Source of the DNA: Zoroaster sp. YZ-2022 | Taxonomy: Eukaryota > Echinodermata > Asteroidea > Forcipulatida > Zoroasteridae | DNA: 64,000 bases | NCBI GenBank assembly: GCA_029582265.1 | Contig: CM055823.1 | Span: 18,624,093-18,688,092, forward strand | Direction: 5' to 3' | Part shown: positions 9,101 to 20,130 of the stretch, in pieces | Layout of the letters: every line of letters starts with the position of its first letter | How positions within the stretch are numbered: the stretch's first letter is position 1 | Notes under the pieces: model-generated | What the model was told of the DNA's origin: nothing | The model's input: only the letters and a program-made list of their open reading frames with translations | Database searches by the model: none | Made by a program: the position numbers and the translations under genes

Positions 9101-11804
9101 CTTGGATAAGCTCCACGAGCAGGAGTAATACAAAATGCTACAATAGGAGAGTATAGAAAACACTCCATAGATCCAGACGTATTCAAAGATCTTCATTCAT
9201 ACGCCTACATTTGAAATATGTTGCAGAGAATGAGTTGTGCCAATTTATGTTCTATCAAAGCTTTCATAAATATTTAAAAAGTAACTAAGGAAAACAAATT
9301 ATCATGATGAATATATTGCACTGAGTGGCTGAATCTGTCTATTAAAATGAATTACTGAATTGACAAGAGCGGGGTTTGAACCTGCAACATCTGGGTTACC
9401 GTACCGGTATCTAGAGCTATCTAGCTCTGTGTTGGTTCTCCCTATTTTGTCAATCAATATCTTTGTTCTGGGGGCGCTAAGCATCAAAAGCTATTCAATT
9501 TCCATAAATGTCGTTGGCCAGGGATCACACCCCCATGGAAGCCGCTGTCTGGGGATCACAAGGATGAGGCTTTTTGAAAGTCATGATATTAAGTATTAAG
9601 TATTGGGTTTGGAACCTGAGCTGTTTAGCCTTATTAGCATTACTGATACAATACATTTCTCATTTCAGGTTTACAAACACAAGACAGAACATCTTGGACC
9701 TGCCACGGTCATATTGAATGAAACTCTAGAGAGGCAACTGATGAGCTTGTACATAAAATACACACGACCTGCCTCCAGTGGGTGTTCAGGTTAGAATTCT
9801 TATTCTCACCCTCTGTGTCAAATTTCTTTTCATATATTTATAACACACATCTTGTTGATTCTTTATCCTTAATGGCTAAAATACGGTAACAAAGGGTTCT
9901 GAAATTTACATGACACATATATAGTTTGATCTTCATATAGTCATGTACTGTATAGTATATATGCCCCCATGGGATTGTCAATGCTTAATTATTGTAATTC
10001 CTCAGTCAGACATGATCAGTTTACTTTATTCTCAGAGGAAGAAATTTAACTATAAATATATATTGATGGAAATAATGCGAACACTAAGCAGATGTTAAAA
10101 TAGAATGAAATTATTTGTATGTATTATTCAATACTGACCTCAGGCCTTGGTCATTGCCCTCCCTTGTTTCCAGCTACTCGTATATTATTAGTAATCACAC
10201 AAACAGCTGGGCACTAATTGCCTTGAAGGCAATGTACTTGGTAGAAATAATATTGTTTTGAAAGTTCAGTATATTATCCAATTCATGTTTAAAGTGGGTA
10301 GATATTGTTACAAATGGGCTGACAGTCATTGTGATTCCTTTTCTTGTGGGACTCATGTGGCTTGCAGTTTAAGTTTTAAACAAACTGCATTCCTTTCCTA
10401 ATAGCTATCCTGCATACACTAAAAATGTTATAATTGAGATTAACCCTCCTATGCCCAGGCTGAAATTTGGCCCAGTCAGCACGGCACTCACAGACAGTCA
10501 CTTGAGTATTTTTGGGTGCATTTCCAATTGGTAGGTCAAACCACATAGTCACACACAGCTGTGTATGAGTGCACTGCACAAAGTCAATGGGTTGGGAGTT
10601 ACATACAAATTTTGAGTGTCTTTGGGTTTGACCTCCTATCACACAGCCACGTGTGTTTGCATGTATTTGAGTGCACTGCACAAAGTCAATCATATATAAT
10701 CAATCATATGTAAAACAGCTGCAACAAATTAAGGTGGTGAGTACATGTATATCTACATGTATCTATATCCATATAATATTCAATGGGTTCATCTGAGTTC
10801 ATCTAAAACTATCAGTGGAGGATTCAGTGTCAAGCCGCAAGCCTGCTCTGATTGTGACGATATACCCCTTTAAGAAAGCATCCTCATGAAAGCATTACAC
10901 TAACTCTAACTGGTTTAAGCATAAAAGGGGTTTGGATACATCCCTTCATTACCATTGCAATATCCAACATACTTTTATACATACAAATTCAAGTTGCAGG
11001 ATGTCAGTGTATGATGTTATCCGGAATATTTTGAGAGCGGGAATGAAAGGGTAATTTTTTGTCCTAATTAATTCAGGGAGTAACTGAGTGAATTATACTT
11101 GTAATGTAATATGTTAATGGTACCGAAATACTGAACACTCTGAGAAGTTATTCCACTTGACAATGTGAAATGTATGAATGAAACACTCAAATTTTAAATG
11201 GATCATTGGACATTGAAACATTTCCACATTTTAACAAATACAAACAAATGTGAACATATTTTCTACAGTTTGGCTTTTATACATCTCTTGATTCTATAAG
11301 TATATGTATTCACATTCATTTATTAACCATTGGTGTATATACACTCCCTTTTAATTATAAGATGGTGAGAATTGCTTCTTTCAATAAGTTGGATCATGTA
11401 AATGCACACTGCAGAATGGGTGGATCAGTTCCACTCAACAGGGCGATTGCTGTGTTTTTGTTCCCAAGTTAAAATATGTAATAAATTGATTTGTTTACAG
11501 GTGTAAAACATTTCTTTCCATCAAATCTGATGAGGGGATTGATTCTGTAGTTGCCATATCTGCCAAATTAATATTTGTTCTGGTGATCATTGCAGTTGCA
11601 AGCCTTCCAAAAATGATGATCAAAAATGATTTGTTTCAGGCTGTTGACACTCTAAGCCAGAGAGAGGCTCATCAAGTTACCCAACTAATGTCTCATAAGA
11701 CAGAAACTCAGAATGCCTACTATGTAGCTGCACAGGAAAACAGAGAAAAAATAAGGGCATGCAACATGCTTTCATCAGTTTTGTGCAAGATACGTTGGAC
11801 ATAA
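6114..11804 (+). CDS. Five-exon gene, 297 aa, tyrosine-recombinase-like C-terminus (predicted)
   Basis: Exons: 6114-6457, 6529-6676, 8692-8763, 9669-9789, 11596-11804. All introns are GT-AG and the phases (2, 0, 0, 1) join to exactly 298 codons with stop. The start ATG has GAA before it and an in-frame TAG at 6102, so it is the first possible start. The N-terminal 115 residues are acidic and helical-looking (EWNFEDLEAHIMKVTQDIL). The middle is Ser/Thr/Gln-rich. The fourth exon reads VYKHKTEHLGPATVILNETL and the last contains QLMSHKTETQNAYY. The HKT..GPA and MSH..T..YY pairing resembles the C-terminal boxes of Crypton/phage-integrase-like proteins. This family call is inference. Only about 40 residues lie between the two motifs' exons, and the usual central Arg/His boxes are not visible, so catalysis is doubtful or an exon is missing. 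A second frame through exons 1-2 (about 6383-6676) is also open but hits a stop in exon 3. Confidence 0.6.
6677..8691. other. Intron 2 of the recombinase-like gene, with repeat fragments
   Basis: About 2.0 kb. Positions 7140-7260 recur inverted at about 27580-27705 (GATCAGAGCATACTGATCG, then AGTTCTTTTCAGAACT and CATGGTGTCACC). Positions 8015-8190 and 8440-8690 recur directly at 25030-25190 and in 25385-27870. No exon was recognised. Confidence 0.6.
8015..9520 (+). repeat. Duplicated block shared with 25030-28165 (LINE-split there)
   Basis: Segments 8015-8190, 8440-8680 and 9230-9515 match 25030-25190, 25385-25460 plus 27690-27880, and 27880-28165 in the same order and orientation. The second copy lacks the 8692-8763 exon region and holds a LINE at 25497-27423. 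It runs into the assembly gap at 28167. Confidence 0.75.
9361..9480 (-). repeat. tRNA-like repeat fragment (also at 28020-28140)
   Basis: On the minus strand it contains GGTTCAAACCCC, a good Pol III B-box. A degenerate A-box-like part lies about 45-60 bases before it, within a small palindrome (AGCTAGATAGCTCT). The copy at 28020 is very similar. It is probably a SINE head rather than a functional tRNA, since no clean cloverleaf is seen. Confidence 0.5.
9669..9789 (+). CDS. Exon 4 of the recombinase-like gene (HKT..GPA motif)
   Basis: A textbook acceptor (TTTCTCATTTCAG) and a GT donor (GTTAGAAT) bound 121 bp that read VYKHKTEHLGPATVILNETL then ERQLMSLYIKYTRPASSG. It begins in phase 0 and ends in phase 1, which matches the next exon at 11596. 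This is the most protein-like exon of the gene and the best query for a family search. Confidence 0.65.
9790..11595. other. Intron 4 of the recombinase-like gene
   Basis: About 1.8 kb. An end fragment of the TTAA family lies near 10845-10875. The open stretch on the minus strand at 10376-10693 owes its length to an internal repeat (GTGCACTGCACAAAGTCAAT at two places) and is not called a gene. A possible acceptor at about 11500 (TTTGTTTACAG) is followed by 16 open codons and may mark a decayed exon. Confidence 0.4.
11596..11804 (+). CDS. Terminal exon of the recombinase-like gene (MSH..YY motif, stop)
   Basis: Acceptor GATCATTGCAG, then an open frame joined from phase 1 and ending TAA at 11802-11804. 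It contains EAHQVTQLMSHKTETQNAYY, in which H and the tandem Tyr resemble the last His and the nucleophilic Tyr of tyrosine recombinases. The tail (ENREKIRACNMLSSVLCKIR) is basic. An inner acceptor GTTTCAG at 11632-11638 would shorten the exon but break the phase join. Confidence 0.6.
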
Positions 11805-11813
11805 ACTATCAAC

Positions 11814-11819
11814 AATAAA
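11814..11819 (+). promoter_or_regulatory. Poly(A) signal AATAAA
   Basis: AATAAA lies ten bases past the TAA of the recombinase-like gene, giving a very short 3' UTR. Other AATAAA strings occur by chance in this AT-rich DNA; the position is what supports this one. Confidence 0.5.
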
Positions 11820-13024
11820 GATTTACATATTTAAGAACAAAAAGCATTATGGACAATGTGTGAAAATTGTAAAAAACTTTTTTTTTGTCTTTTTAAATGA
11901 ACTTTGTATTTCTAAACAAAGAATGATGGCCTTCTATTTGTTTGAAAGATTGCTTTTTGAACACGGTTTCAAGAAATAATTTTGCATTCATTATTATTAA
12001 CAATTAATTAACTCTAATCAGAGTAGTTGAAATAACACTGAATATTTGATGTCAATAAACACCAGTTAAAACTGTATAATTTGCCAGTGAAGACAAAATT
12101 ATGTTAATTAATATTAAATTAGCACTAATTATCTCAATTGTAAATGATAAATATTAGAATCGTGTCCATACACAATTTGAAAGCAGTTTTTCTGCTCTGT
12201 TCAGTGAAATCAAAAATCAAAATGTTTTAGATTTTTAGCTAATTTTGTGATGCCACGTCTCAATTAAAGCCCCTACACTGTATTGGCAATCTCAAACAAC
12301 AACAATTATTAATGTTCCTCCAGGGACAGAAATTCAACATTAGAATAAATCTGAAAAATATTAAAGATGTAAATTTTTGTTTTCATTATAACATTGATAT
12401 TTGTTTTGGTCCAAAGAACTGAATCAGCAAAATGTACAAAGTACTCTGTTTAAAAGCGCAGCGACTGCAGTCTAGTTTGGTATTAAGGGAAATTACTGCA
12501 TGCTGAATGATGATGAGTGCAGTGCAGCCTTTCAAGTTTAGCATGAATGCTACCATACATTGTTTAATGACCGGTTTGGGTGTGGTCACGGGCGATAAGG
12601 ACCTCGCCTTTATGCCCGCATCTATTTCATTTTCAAAATTTAAAACATGTGCAATTTTTATTGAATAAACTCAAATAGAAATATGTAAATTCACGTTTTG
12701 AGGACATGAAACACTTTCAGTGTACATGAGTTAGGTGCGTGATGCAAAACAATCTTCGTCATTCTGATTGATTTAAAATCCGTGTTGGCTTCGCACAAAC
12801 AGCTGGCGAACAGCTAGCACAAATGAGCTGCTGTGATTTTCATAAGCCATGTCTTTATCATCCATTAATACACCCCAAGTGATTACGTTTTGTCCAATCA
12901 GATTGTCTCAACTGTCTTGGGCATTTATGAATAACAGTTAATGCCACCCTTTAGTCTGAAATCCTCATTGAAGGCATTCTTTTACTTAATAATGTGTCTT
13001 CTATCTTTGATTTCTTAATGTTAG
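11820..13024. other. Intergenic, third partial copy of the 15.7-kb repeat
   Basis: Mostly AT-rich. Positions 12405-12560 (GGTCCAAAGAACTGAATCAG, ATTAAGGGAAATTACTGCATG) match 15710-15900 and 40235-40420, so this unit exists three times. The spliced-exon features of the other two copies are not preserved here: no GTAAGT after the GTACTCTG. Confidence 0.6.
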
Positions 13025-16000
13025 GTTGCAGCAGCATCTACATCAGGAATACACACTGATGAGGACCCTCTTACAAGTACATCATTTGTATGCCAGGTAA
13101 AGAATTTGTTTTGGCTCATCCAAAATTAATCATGCCTTAAATGCCCTTGTCATACATTAAAGGCACACAATATCACGATCAGAACAGACTTTCTGGCTCA
13201 TTTATTATAATAATAATAATAATAAGTGCACTTATAAAGTGCTAAAACAAAGTTTCTAAGCGCTGTACATAATTGGCATTAGGTTAAAACAATTAAACAA
13301 CAAAACAAAAAATTCAGAGCATAGGCAAAACAAAAAAAAGAATCAGTTAAATAAAAAGGTCTTGAGCCTAGATTTAAAAGAACTGAAAGAGGGCGCATTT
13401 CTTACAGCACTCGGAAGGCTATTCCACAGACATGGAGCTGCAATTGGCAAATGCCCGGTCACCATATCTTGTCTTGCTTTGCAGGCCAGCACTGAGTAGA
13501 CCTTTTGATGATGAACGAAGAGAGATGCCTGGATTATAATCTGAAATAAGTTCCACTAAGTACATGGGAGCCATACCATTACGTATCTTGTAAGTAAAAA
13601 GATCTTAAAAGCGGATGCGTCTTCTACTTTTAGCCAGTGTAGTTGGTTCAGAACAGGCGAGATGTGATCACGACGGTTTGTAATTGTGACAAGTCTCGCA
13701 GCTGCATTCTGTACACGCTGTAGGGGTGCAATCTGACTAGCAGGAAGGCCATATAACAAATAGTTATTGCAGTCCAGTCTGGTGGTCACAAACGTATGCA
13801 CTAAACGTTCTGTGGCTGATTGATCCAAGTACCCTCTGAATCTTTCCTATCTTGTAGATTCCAAATGAAGCAGCACGTGTGATGCAAGGTTCTATCGAGT
13901 ATAACACCGAGGTCTTTAGCAGAGTTTGCAGACCTTGATTTTGGCATCACCAATGACTATGTACGGCAGACAGGAAGGCTTTCGATGCTTAGAATGGAAG
14001 TGAACGATCTCCGTCTTTGAATTATTCAACATCAGCTTATTGGAGATGGCCCATTATCTTATGTCAGAGACACAACTTTCCAATTTGTTGATGGCTTCAG
14101 CAATCTTGGACGATTGCAGCACTAGATACACTTGTGCGTCGTCTGCATAAACCATATGCATAATTCCACTGGGTGCACCAATCACGTCACTCAAAGGACC
14201 AGTATACAAGATCAAATCAAGTGGTCCCTTGACAGATCCTTGTGGGGTACCACAAGGAAAAGCAGGCAGATGTCCGAAAATGCGTTGTTCACAACAACAG
14301 CCTGAGATCGATCAGTAAGATACATGTATGATTCGAACCATCGCAGAGCTGTTCCACCAATGCCATACCTACTTTGTAGACGTTTAAAGAAGATGGAATG
14401 GGTAATTATGGTGTCAAATGCGGCAGAGTAGTCAAGTAAAATCAAAACCGCTTCATTTCCACTGTCCACTGCCACTGTCACTATGGCACTCGCATGGAAA
14501 GCCCTCCATGATATGAAGAAGATCTGGACATCTCAGCTCTCTAAGGGTCTCAAACTCATGGGTGTGAGTCCTGGACCTTCACCAAGGCAATGGCCAAGTC
14601 TCTCGACGGTTGCTACACCAGGATGCTACTACGGATGGTACAAAATGTCTCTGTGCATGGAGGGATCACATCACCAATGTGGAGCTCTACGGCAACATCC
14701 CCCTACTTAGCGAGAAAGTCAAGGCGCGGCGGCTGAGCCTCGCTGGGCACTGCCTCCGACACCCAGAGCTACCGGCCAACAAGGTCATTGTGTGGGAGCC
14801 CACTCACGGCAGGCGCAGCCCGGAAGACCCACTAAGACCATGCTCAAGACCCTGATAGAGGGCGCAGGAGTGGAGAACAAGGAGGAGCTAGTCAGTTGCA
14901 TGCAGGACAGAGTTGTGTGGCGTGGTCAGACATCGAGACAGTAACCTCACCCCAGTACCACTGGGGTGAGGTTAATTGTGGAAACACCCCTCATAAAACT
15001 GTCACACTTTTCAGCTGGCCCGCGCTGGGGAATCAAAGTGTCAATTTTGTACTTATGCAGCAGCAACAGTAATTAGGGTTGTGCGTTTCGAATAATTTGT
15101 TAACCGGTATTCTGATTTTTATTTCAGTCGAATATTCGATATCACGAAGTTGTTGATTGTAAATTAGCCATGTGATAAAGCAATGCGTCTAATATAGTGG
15201 GGCCAAAAAATGTACTAAACATAATGTCGCCCGGATTAGGATGGACTTGCTATAGGTGTCGACCAAATGTACACAAAAGGATTATTGGGAGGGCGTGGGG
15301 TGTTAATGATGGAAGCGCCAATAAAACAAAATCAACAAAAAGTAAAATATTTTCTTCAAGTATTTGAACCGGAAAAACCAACCAGATATTTGCACCATTG
15401 ATCGAATGTTTGGTTATTTGACACAGCCCAAACAGTAATAGCACCTTATAAATTGGGATATTATTTTCAGTCATTTTAGTTGATCTAAAACGAGCACTCT
15501 GATTACATGCCCTGTTGATCGTGATGATATTGTTCCTGGCTGATAATTTATGAAAATTCACAGAATTATTTGTTGCAAATTGCATGGAGGCCTTTTAGAC
15601 AAGGTCGAGTAGCATGCTTGCATGAAGGGACCATTAATAGTGCAAATTACAATATCATTAATTGTGTACATTTGTGTTACTTTATTATTTGTTTTGGTAG
15701 GAAGAAGATTCTCAAGTCCAAAGAACTGAATCAGCAAAATGTACGAAGCACTCGGTAAGTTTATCACATGATGCTAATAGTGAAAAAAAAAAAAACTGCG
15801 GTCAATTTTGGTATTAAGGGAAATTACTGCATGCTCATCATAGACATATATACTACTATAGCTGAGTGAGCTGCAGTGAAACCTTTCAAATTCAGCATTT
15901 CGACAGGGGTTCTGCATTAGTTAGGAACTCAAAATAATAATTTTAATGTAATGAGAATTTTGTAAAGGGCAAATAATTGCTTCTTATAAAAAAAAATAAA

Positions 16001-17180
16001 AGATAGTAAACTAAATTAAATATTAAAATAACCGAATAAACATAAAAAAGTTACAATTTGTTATATGTACACAATGTACACATTTCTGGTTCTCATTTAG
16101 AATGACTTTATTAGTAAATAAAGGTGACTGAACTGGTGATTGTGTAATCAAATGACAATGATCTGTGTTTGAGTTATATAAAACAAATATTAATTGAGTG
16201 CCTTTATTTTGAAAAATGGTTAGAATTATATCACTGTCTCATAACACTCAGTTTTGCCTTGTGAAATGGGACAGTTCAGATGTTACCTACATGTAATGCA
16301 TATAATTATATTCATGTGACCCCGAGGCACCCAGTATTTAAATACTATTATTATTTCACAGACCATCAAATTCTATCGCCCATCTGCAAAGCATCCACAA
16401 TCTGTTTTCAGTGAGAAACACAAAACTGTGTTTCTCACTGAATACAGCATAACAGAAATAAAGAATACAGGAATAAAAAAATTAATAAATAAAAAATTAA
16501 AAAAATTTAAAAAAAACTTCACAGACTATATGTGACCCGCTCTACAAAAAAGGGTATTATGTCGCACAAATAAAATAATTAGTTATATATATAGTTGAAT
16601 TGGTCACATTACAAGCTTTAATTTGGTACATTTTGCATTCTGGAGATATATTAGTAATTTGCATATTCATATTTTACAATGCAACAAAAGTGCTTTCAGA
16701 GATACAGCCCTTTAAACATACTAAGTGGAAAAAGAAATGAGCTAAAAATAAACTCTCTTGAATGCCCATAGCAACAGTTATGTTATTGATAGCATGTGTT
16801 AAAACTGTATCACTACGAAAGCATAACATCCCTCTAAAACATTGGTCGATCTTAACCCAACTTGAGGCTGGCAAAGCTTGAATCTGAGCATGCAATAATG
16901 CTTGTCATGAACATGAGGAAATAGAAATTATTGAAGCTTCTGACCATAGTTTAAAGCTAGGTTTAGATGGCATTTAATCTATTCATCCATGTTATGATGT
17001 ACTGGTGTACCAAGCAGCTCTAATTGTCTGAACAATATATATGCATGCATAATAAAAGTCTTGGACCTCATCATCATCAGCTGTTATTTTTCAGTTGATT
17101 AATGTTCTACATTATTTCTGAATTTCTTGTTCTAGGCTGATGTTGTAAGAGAAAAGTATAACTATTGTCAGAAATTCTGA
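13025..17180 (+). CDS. Three-exon C-terminal part of a second gene (13025-13096, 15701-15754, 17136-17180)
   Basis: Exon 13025-13096 (72 bp) reads VAAASTSGIHTDEDPLTSTS and onward, between TTCTTAATGTTAG and GTAAAG. Exon 15701-15754 (54 bp) reads EEDSQVQRTESAKCTKHS, between TTTGTTTTGGTAG and GTAAGT. Exon 17136 reads ADVVREKYNYCQKF then TGA, after TTCTTGTTCTAG. All joins are phase 0 and each piece is open. The product is Ser/Thr-rich, hydrophilic and not recognised. These could also be alternative 3' exons of the gene before it, because exon 8692-8763 also ends in phase 0. Two LINE fragments fill the first intron. Confidence 0.45.
13205..14481 (-). mobile_element. 5'-truncated LINE (CR1/L2-like) with broken RT
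   Basis: Minus strand. 14481-14212 reads LILLDYSAAFD and RYGIGGTALRWFESYL; further on come a decayed YADD-type segment (about 14140) and 13828-13556 with TRLDCNNYLLYGLPASQIAP and RVQNAAARLV, the typical C-terminal RT region of CR1/L2 elements. Stops and frameshifts are frequent. The 3' end runs into (TTATTA)n at 13205-13225, as expected for this class. It lies inside a TTAA-family remnant (left end near 13158, right end near 15530). Confidence 0.85.
14483..14945 (+). mobile_element. 3' fragment of a second LINE (plus strand)
   Basis: Broken frames read WTFTKAMAKSLDGCYTRMLR, WRDHITNVELYGNIPLLSEK and VKARRLSLAGHCLRHPELPA, the post-RT C-terminal region common to many invertebrate non-LTR elements. 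It abuts the minus-strand LINE head-on near 14482. It is GC-richer than its surroundings. Short and frameshifted, so a dead copy. Confidence 0.75.
15701..15754 (+). CDS. 54-bp exon EEDSQVQRTESAKCTKHS (paralogous exon at 40223)
   Basis: Acceptor and GTAAGT donor are intact in both copies. The copy at 40223-40276 differs by three bases and two residues (C to R, K to M) and stays open. Part of the predicted second gene. Confidence 0.5.
16407..16442. other. Perfect 16-bp hairpin with 4-base loop
   Basis: TTCAGTGAGAAACACA (16407-16422), loop AAAC, then the exact complement at 16427-16442. The loop is too tight for a typical animal microRNA precursor. It lies in the part of block A not shared with A'. 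Function unknown. Confidence 0.6.
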
Positions 17181-17853
17181 AGAAAACAAATGGCGGATAA
17201 GATTCTTAATATGCTAGATTCACTCAGAAAGGCAGGCAATAATGGTAATTATATTTCTTTCATAATGCTCTTTTTAAGTCCTGCTGGAACTGTATCAGGT
17301 ATTTGCACCCAAATATTTGTTTCAGTTAAGTCAAAATGAATCAACAAGTGATTTGAACAGTTGTTCCAAAGCACAATAAATAATTAGTTTATTTTAATTT
17401 TGGATGACGTTTTGTATCAAAAGGTATTAGTATTTTTCCCAATGAAAAGTACCAGTAATTAAAAAATGTTAGTGTTTTTTCCCCATTTTAGAGAATTTCC
17501 TTGTTAAAGAGAAGGTACAGTTCAATTCAACCTTCTAGTTTTCATGAATTAATCATTAAACTAAATGTATGTGTGAAATTTGTGTCACAATAGTTTTGTT
17601 TTGTTTTAGGAAAATAGGAATGTTGAGGAAAAGTGATATAATTAAAAGGCATTTGTTATTGGACAGTGTTTCAGCATCTTTCAGCCAAAAATTCTTTAAC
17701 AAATTTAAGTCCTGTCTTTAAAACCATTAATAAAGATTTGCTAGTATGGGCTTACGTTTCTTAATTTTTGTTTTTAGATCACTCACATGTACTCTTTCTG
17801 ATTATTTACAAACAAATTAAAACATTGCATATTGTTTATTTTGTCAACTGCAG

Positions 17854-18318
17854 CATTGCAAAAATGGAGCAGGATATGATAACGGATAAGATACTTGGAC
17901 ACAAAGACTATTTTGAAGAATATTCTTCAAGGAAAGGTGAGTAATTATTTTCATAATCACATCACATGACTATTCGGATCTAAGATCTTTTGGTTGCATT
18001 TGTTGTTTGTTCGAATTGATTAATTTTCATCAATGAAGACAATTAAACAGGAAAAAGTTGTCTTTGAAATGAGCATTATATCAAATGTGCCTCATGTACC
18101 TACAAGTTGTCTAAGTAGCAAATAGCATTTGGTCATTAAGGGCCAGGATATGTTGACACATAAGATACTGCTTTAGAGGACATGTATCACATAGGCGCAA
18201 GCAAAAGAAAACAAAACAAATTATGTACATGGGGATGGTTTCCTCATGTTTTCTAAACTTGTCTTTACAGGAGAGATGTCAACTTCATTACCGTTTTAAT
18301 GGAGGAAAGATTCAAGAG
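17854..18318 (+). other. Two exon-like segments (17854-17936, 18271-18318) with paralogues in block A'
   Basis: 17854-17936 lies between GTCAACTGCAG and GTGAGT and contains ATG then EQDMITDKILGHKDYFEEYS. 18271-18318 lies between TTGTCTTTACAG and GTAAGT and is open in phase 0 (ERCQLHYRFNGGKIQE). The copies near 45004-45089 and 45462-45506 keep the splice signals but differ by indels, and the second gains a stop in that phase. Phases do not join cleanly, so these may be noncoding or decayed exons. Confidence 0.3.
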
Positions 18319-18521
18319 GTAAGTGTTGGTTTAGATGCTTGGATAGTGGTAGGATTTAATTGCGTGAGTGGTCTTCACATTGCTAAAACTGGGAATAGCT
18401 ATTGTGGTTGACTGAATTTTTGATTTGTTGTTTAAATCTCTACTCTTGCACGTATGGTCAACATCCTTTTTTTAATTTTTTTTTCTCAATTCTAAACATT
18501 TGTATTTATTTGTATGCCAAA

Positions 18522-19057
18522 GTGTCGTGGCCGAGCGGTCTAGCGCACCGAACTCAAGTTCTGGTGTTGCCAGCAGCAGGGTGTGGGTTCGAGCCCCGGT
18601 CGTGACACTTGTGTCCTTGAGCAAGGTACTTAACCATAATTGCTTCGTCCTTCGGATGGGACGTAAAGCCGTGGGTCCGTGTGTTGTATAATGCACGTAG
18701 TGGATTGTCGTGCGGTCTAGCGCACTGAACTCAAGTTCTGGTGTTGCCAGCAGCAGAGTGTGGGTTCGAGCCCCGGCCGTGACACCTGTGTCCTTGAGCA
18801 AGACACTTAACCATAATTGCTTCTCTCCACCCAGGGGTTAAATGGGTACCTGTGAAGGCAGAGATGGTTTGCTCTATATGCGCTAGAAATGGCAGCAATT
18901 GAGCTGTATACTCCCCAGGGAGCTGAGATGGTTTCAGGAATGATTTATGAGCCTTATGAGCCTTATGAGCAGGGATAATAATATAATGCGCCTTGAGCGC
19001 CACTTAGTTGGTGGATACGTGCGCTATATAAATCTATACATTATTATTATTTATTAA
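18522..19057 (+). mobile_element. Two tandem tRNA-Leu-derived SINEs
   Basis: The first head (from 18524) reads GTGGCCGAGCGGTCTAGCGC, GAACTCAAGTTCTGG and GGGTTCGAGCCCC, closely resembling tRNA-Leu(CAA) with A- and B-boxes. Then comes CTTGTGTCCTTGAGCAAG. The second, starting near 18713, has the same head plus a full body (AGGGAGCTGAGATGGTTTCA) and the tail GCGCTATATAAATCTATACA followed by (TTA)n. The pair is absent from the matching site at about 45720 in block A', which proves insertion after the duplication or precise loss. Confidence 0.85.
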
Positions 19058-20130
19058 AGCAAAGAGGAGCATACTTGTTCTTTGTGCATGTGTCCATCCA
19101 TCCATCACACGTCATAAATACTTTGTGGATAATCTTCATACTTGATTGGTGGATTAGTCAATTGGTACATCAAAGAAGGCTTTTTAAATTTGACCCCGTG
19201 AGGTGAAAGTTCAAGATAAAAAGGAAATACAATTCTGTCAGCATGATGTGGTCCATTAACACGTATACAAATGTTTACTCATAAATGTTAAGACACTGTT
19301 AAAGCATGATACTTACTTGGACACTTTGTTTAGTCCTGTACACCTATGGGAAGGACTCTTTTCTTAAAGGTAGCCAATGTTTCTGGCAACTTATTGCATG
19401 GTTTGACCACTCTAATGGAATAGAAGTAGCTGGCTAATATATAGTTCTAGTCTACAAACATTACAAATCTGTTATTCTCATACAGCAGGATTACATTTTG
19501 ACTTGAAGAGGGAGGCCCTTCTCTGAGGAGCAACTCAAGTAGTAGCTGACTGTCTTACAAGGATGTTCTGCCTCAACAATAACACCAAGGTAATAAGTTT
19601 GCTTATGTTTGCTGTAAGAAAAAATTCTCATTCTCTTCTGCTTTTTTTTAAATCATGCTTTGATCCATATATCAGTGCAATTACTATTCCAATGAAAAGA
19701 TAGATATAAGTAACTTGTTAGTTTATTTACCAATGCTTGTCTCTGCCATTTCCAATTTATTTATCTACTTTTAATCCAGGTTTATTTGAAAGCTCAGAGG
19801 CAATTTATTTATTGCCCTTGGTTTTTGACTAAGTGGCCATTGAAATATTGTCATAAACAATTTAATTTTGTATAAGATGTAGACATAAGAATGAAAGGCC
19901 TGCACTGCAGTATCAATGAAGCATAGCCCTGATAAGAATTAATCACTCATTTATATATTTTAGTGGTACCACAGTTGAAATACTGCATACAAAAGGGGTT
20001 AAATTTGAAACATTCCAATTGATAGTGCAATCTCCTATTTACAATTTAAGTTGGATATTTGTATATTATTTAATATTGGCACTAAATAAAGAAGGCAACT
20101 AACTTGGTATGATTGGAATGAGCAAAGAAA

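Larger units (their letters stand above)
15390..20095 (+). repeat. Duplicated block A (paralogous to 39950-48775)
   Basis: Collinear matches: 15480-15900 with 39995-40420, 16855-17020 with 41275-41450, 17290-17600 with 41610-41910, 17610-17940 with 44800-45095, 18000-18500 with 45175-45700, 19080-19560 with 45730-46620, 19630-19960 with 46625-46990, and 19995-20085 with 48690-48775. Each copy has private insertions: the SINE pair at 18522-19057 here; a 2.1-kb DNA element and a hAT MITE in the other. No overall identity was computed. Confidence 0.85.

Noticed and set aside
10376..10693. 105-aa minus-strand frame
   Set aside because: Contains an internal duplicated segment, has no domain and lies in an intron.
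15065..15150. hAT-like left end (TAGGGTTGTGCGTTTCGAATA)
   Set aside because: It resembles a hAT terminus, but no matching right end or 8-bp duplication was found nearby.
16407..16442. MicroRNA precursor
   Set aside because: The stem is only 16 bp with a 4-base loop, too small for Drosha/Dicer processing.
18524..18608. Genuine tRNA-Leu(CAA) gene
   Set aside because: Very tRNA-like, but it is repeated in tandem 190 bp later and joined to a SINE body and tail.
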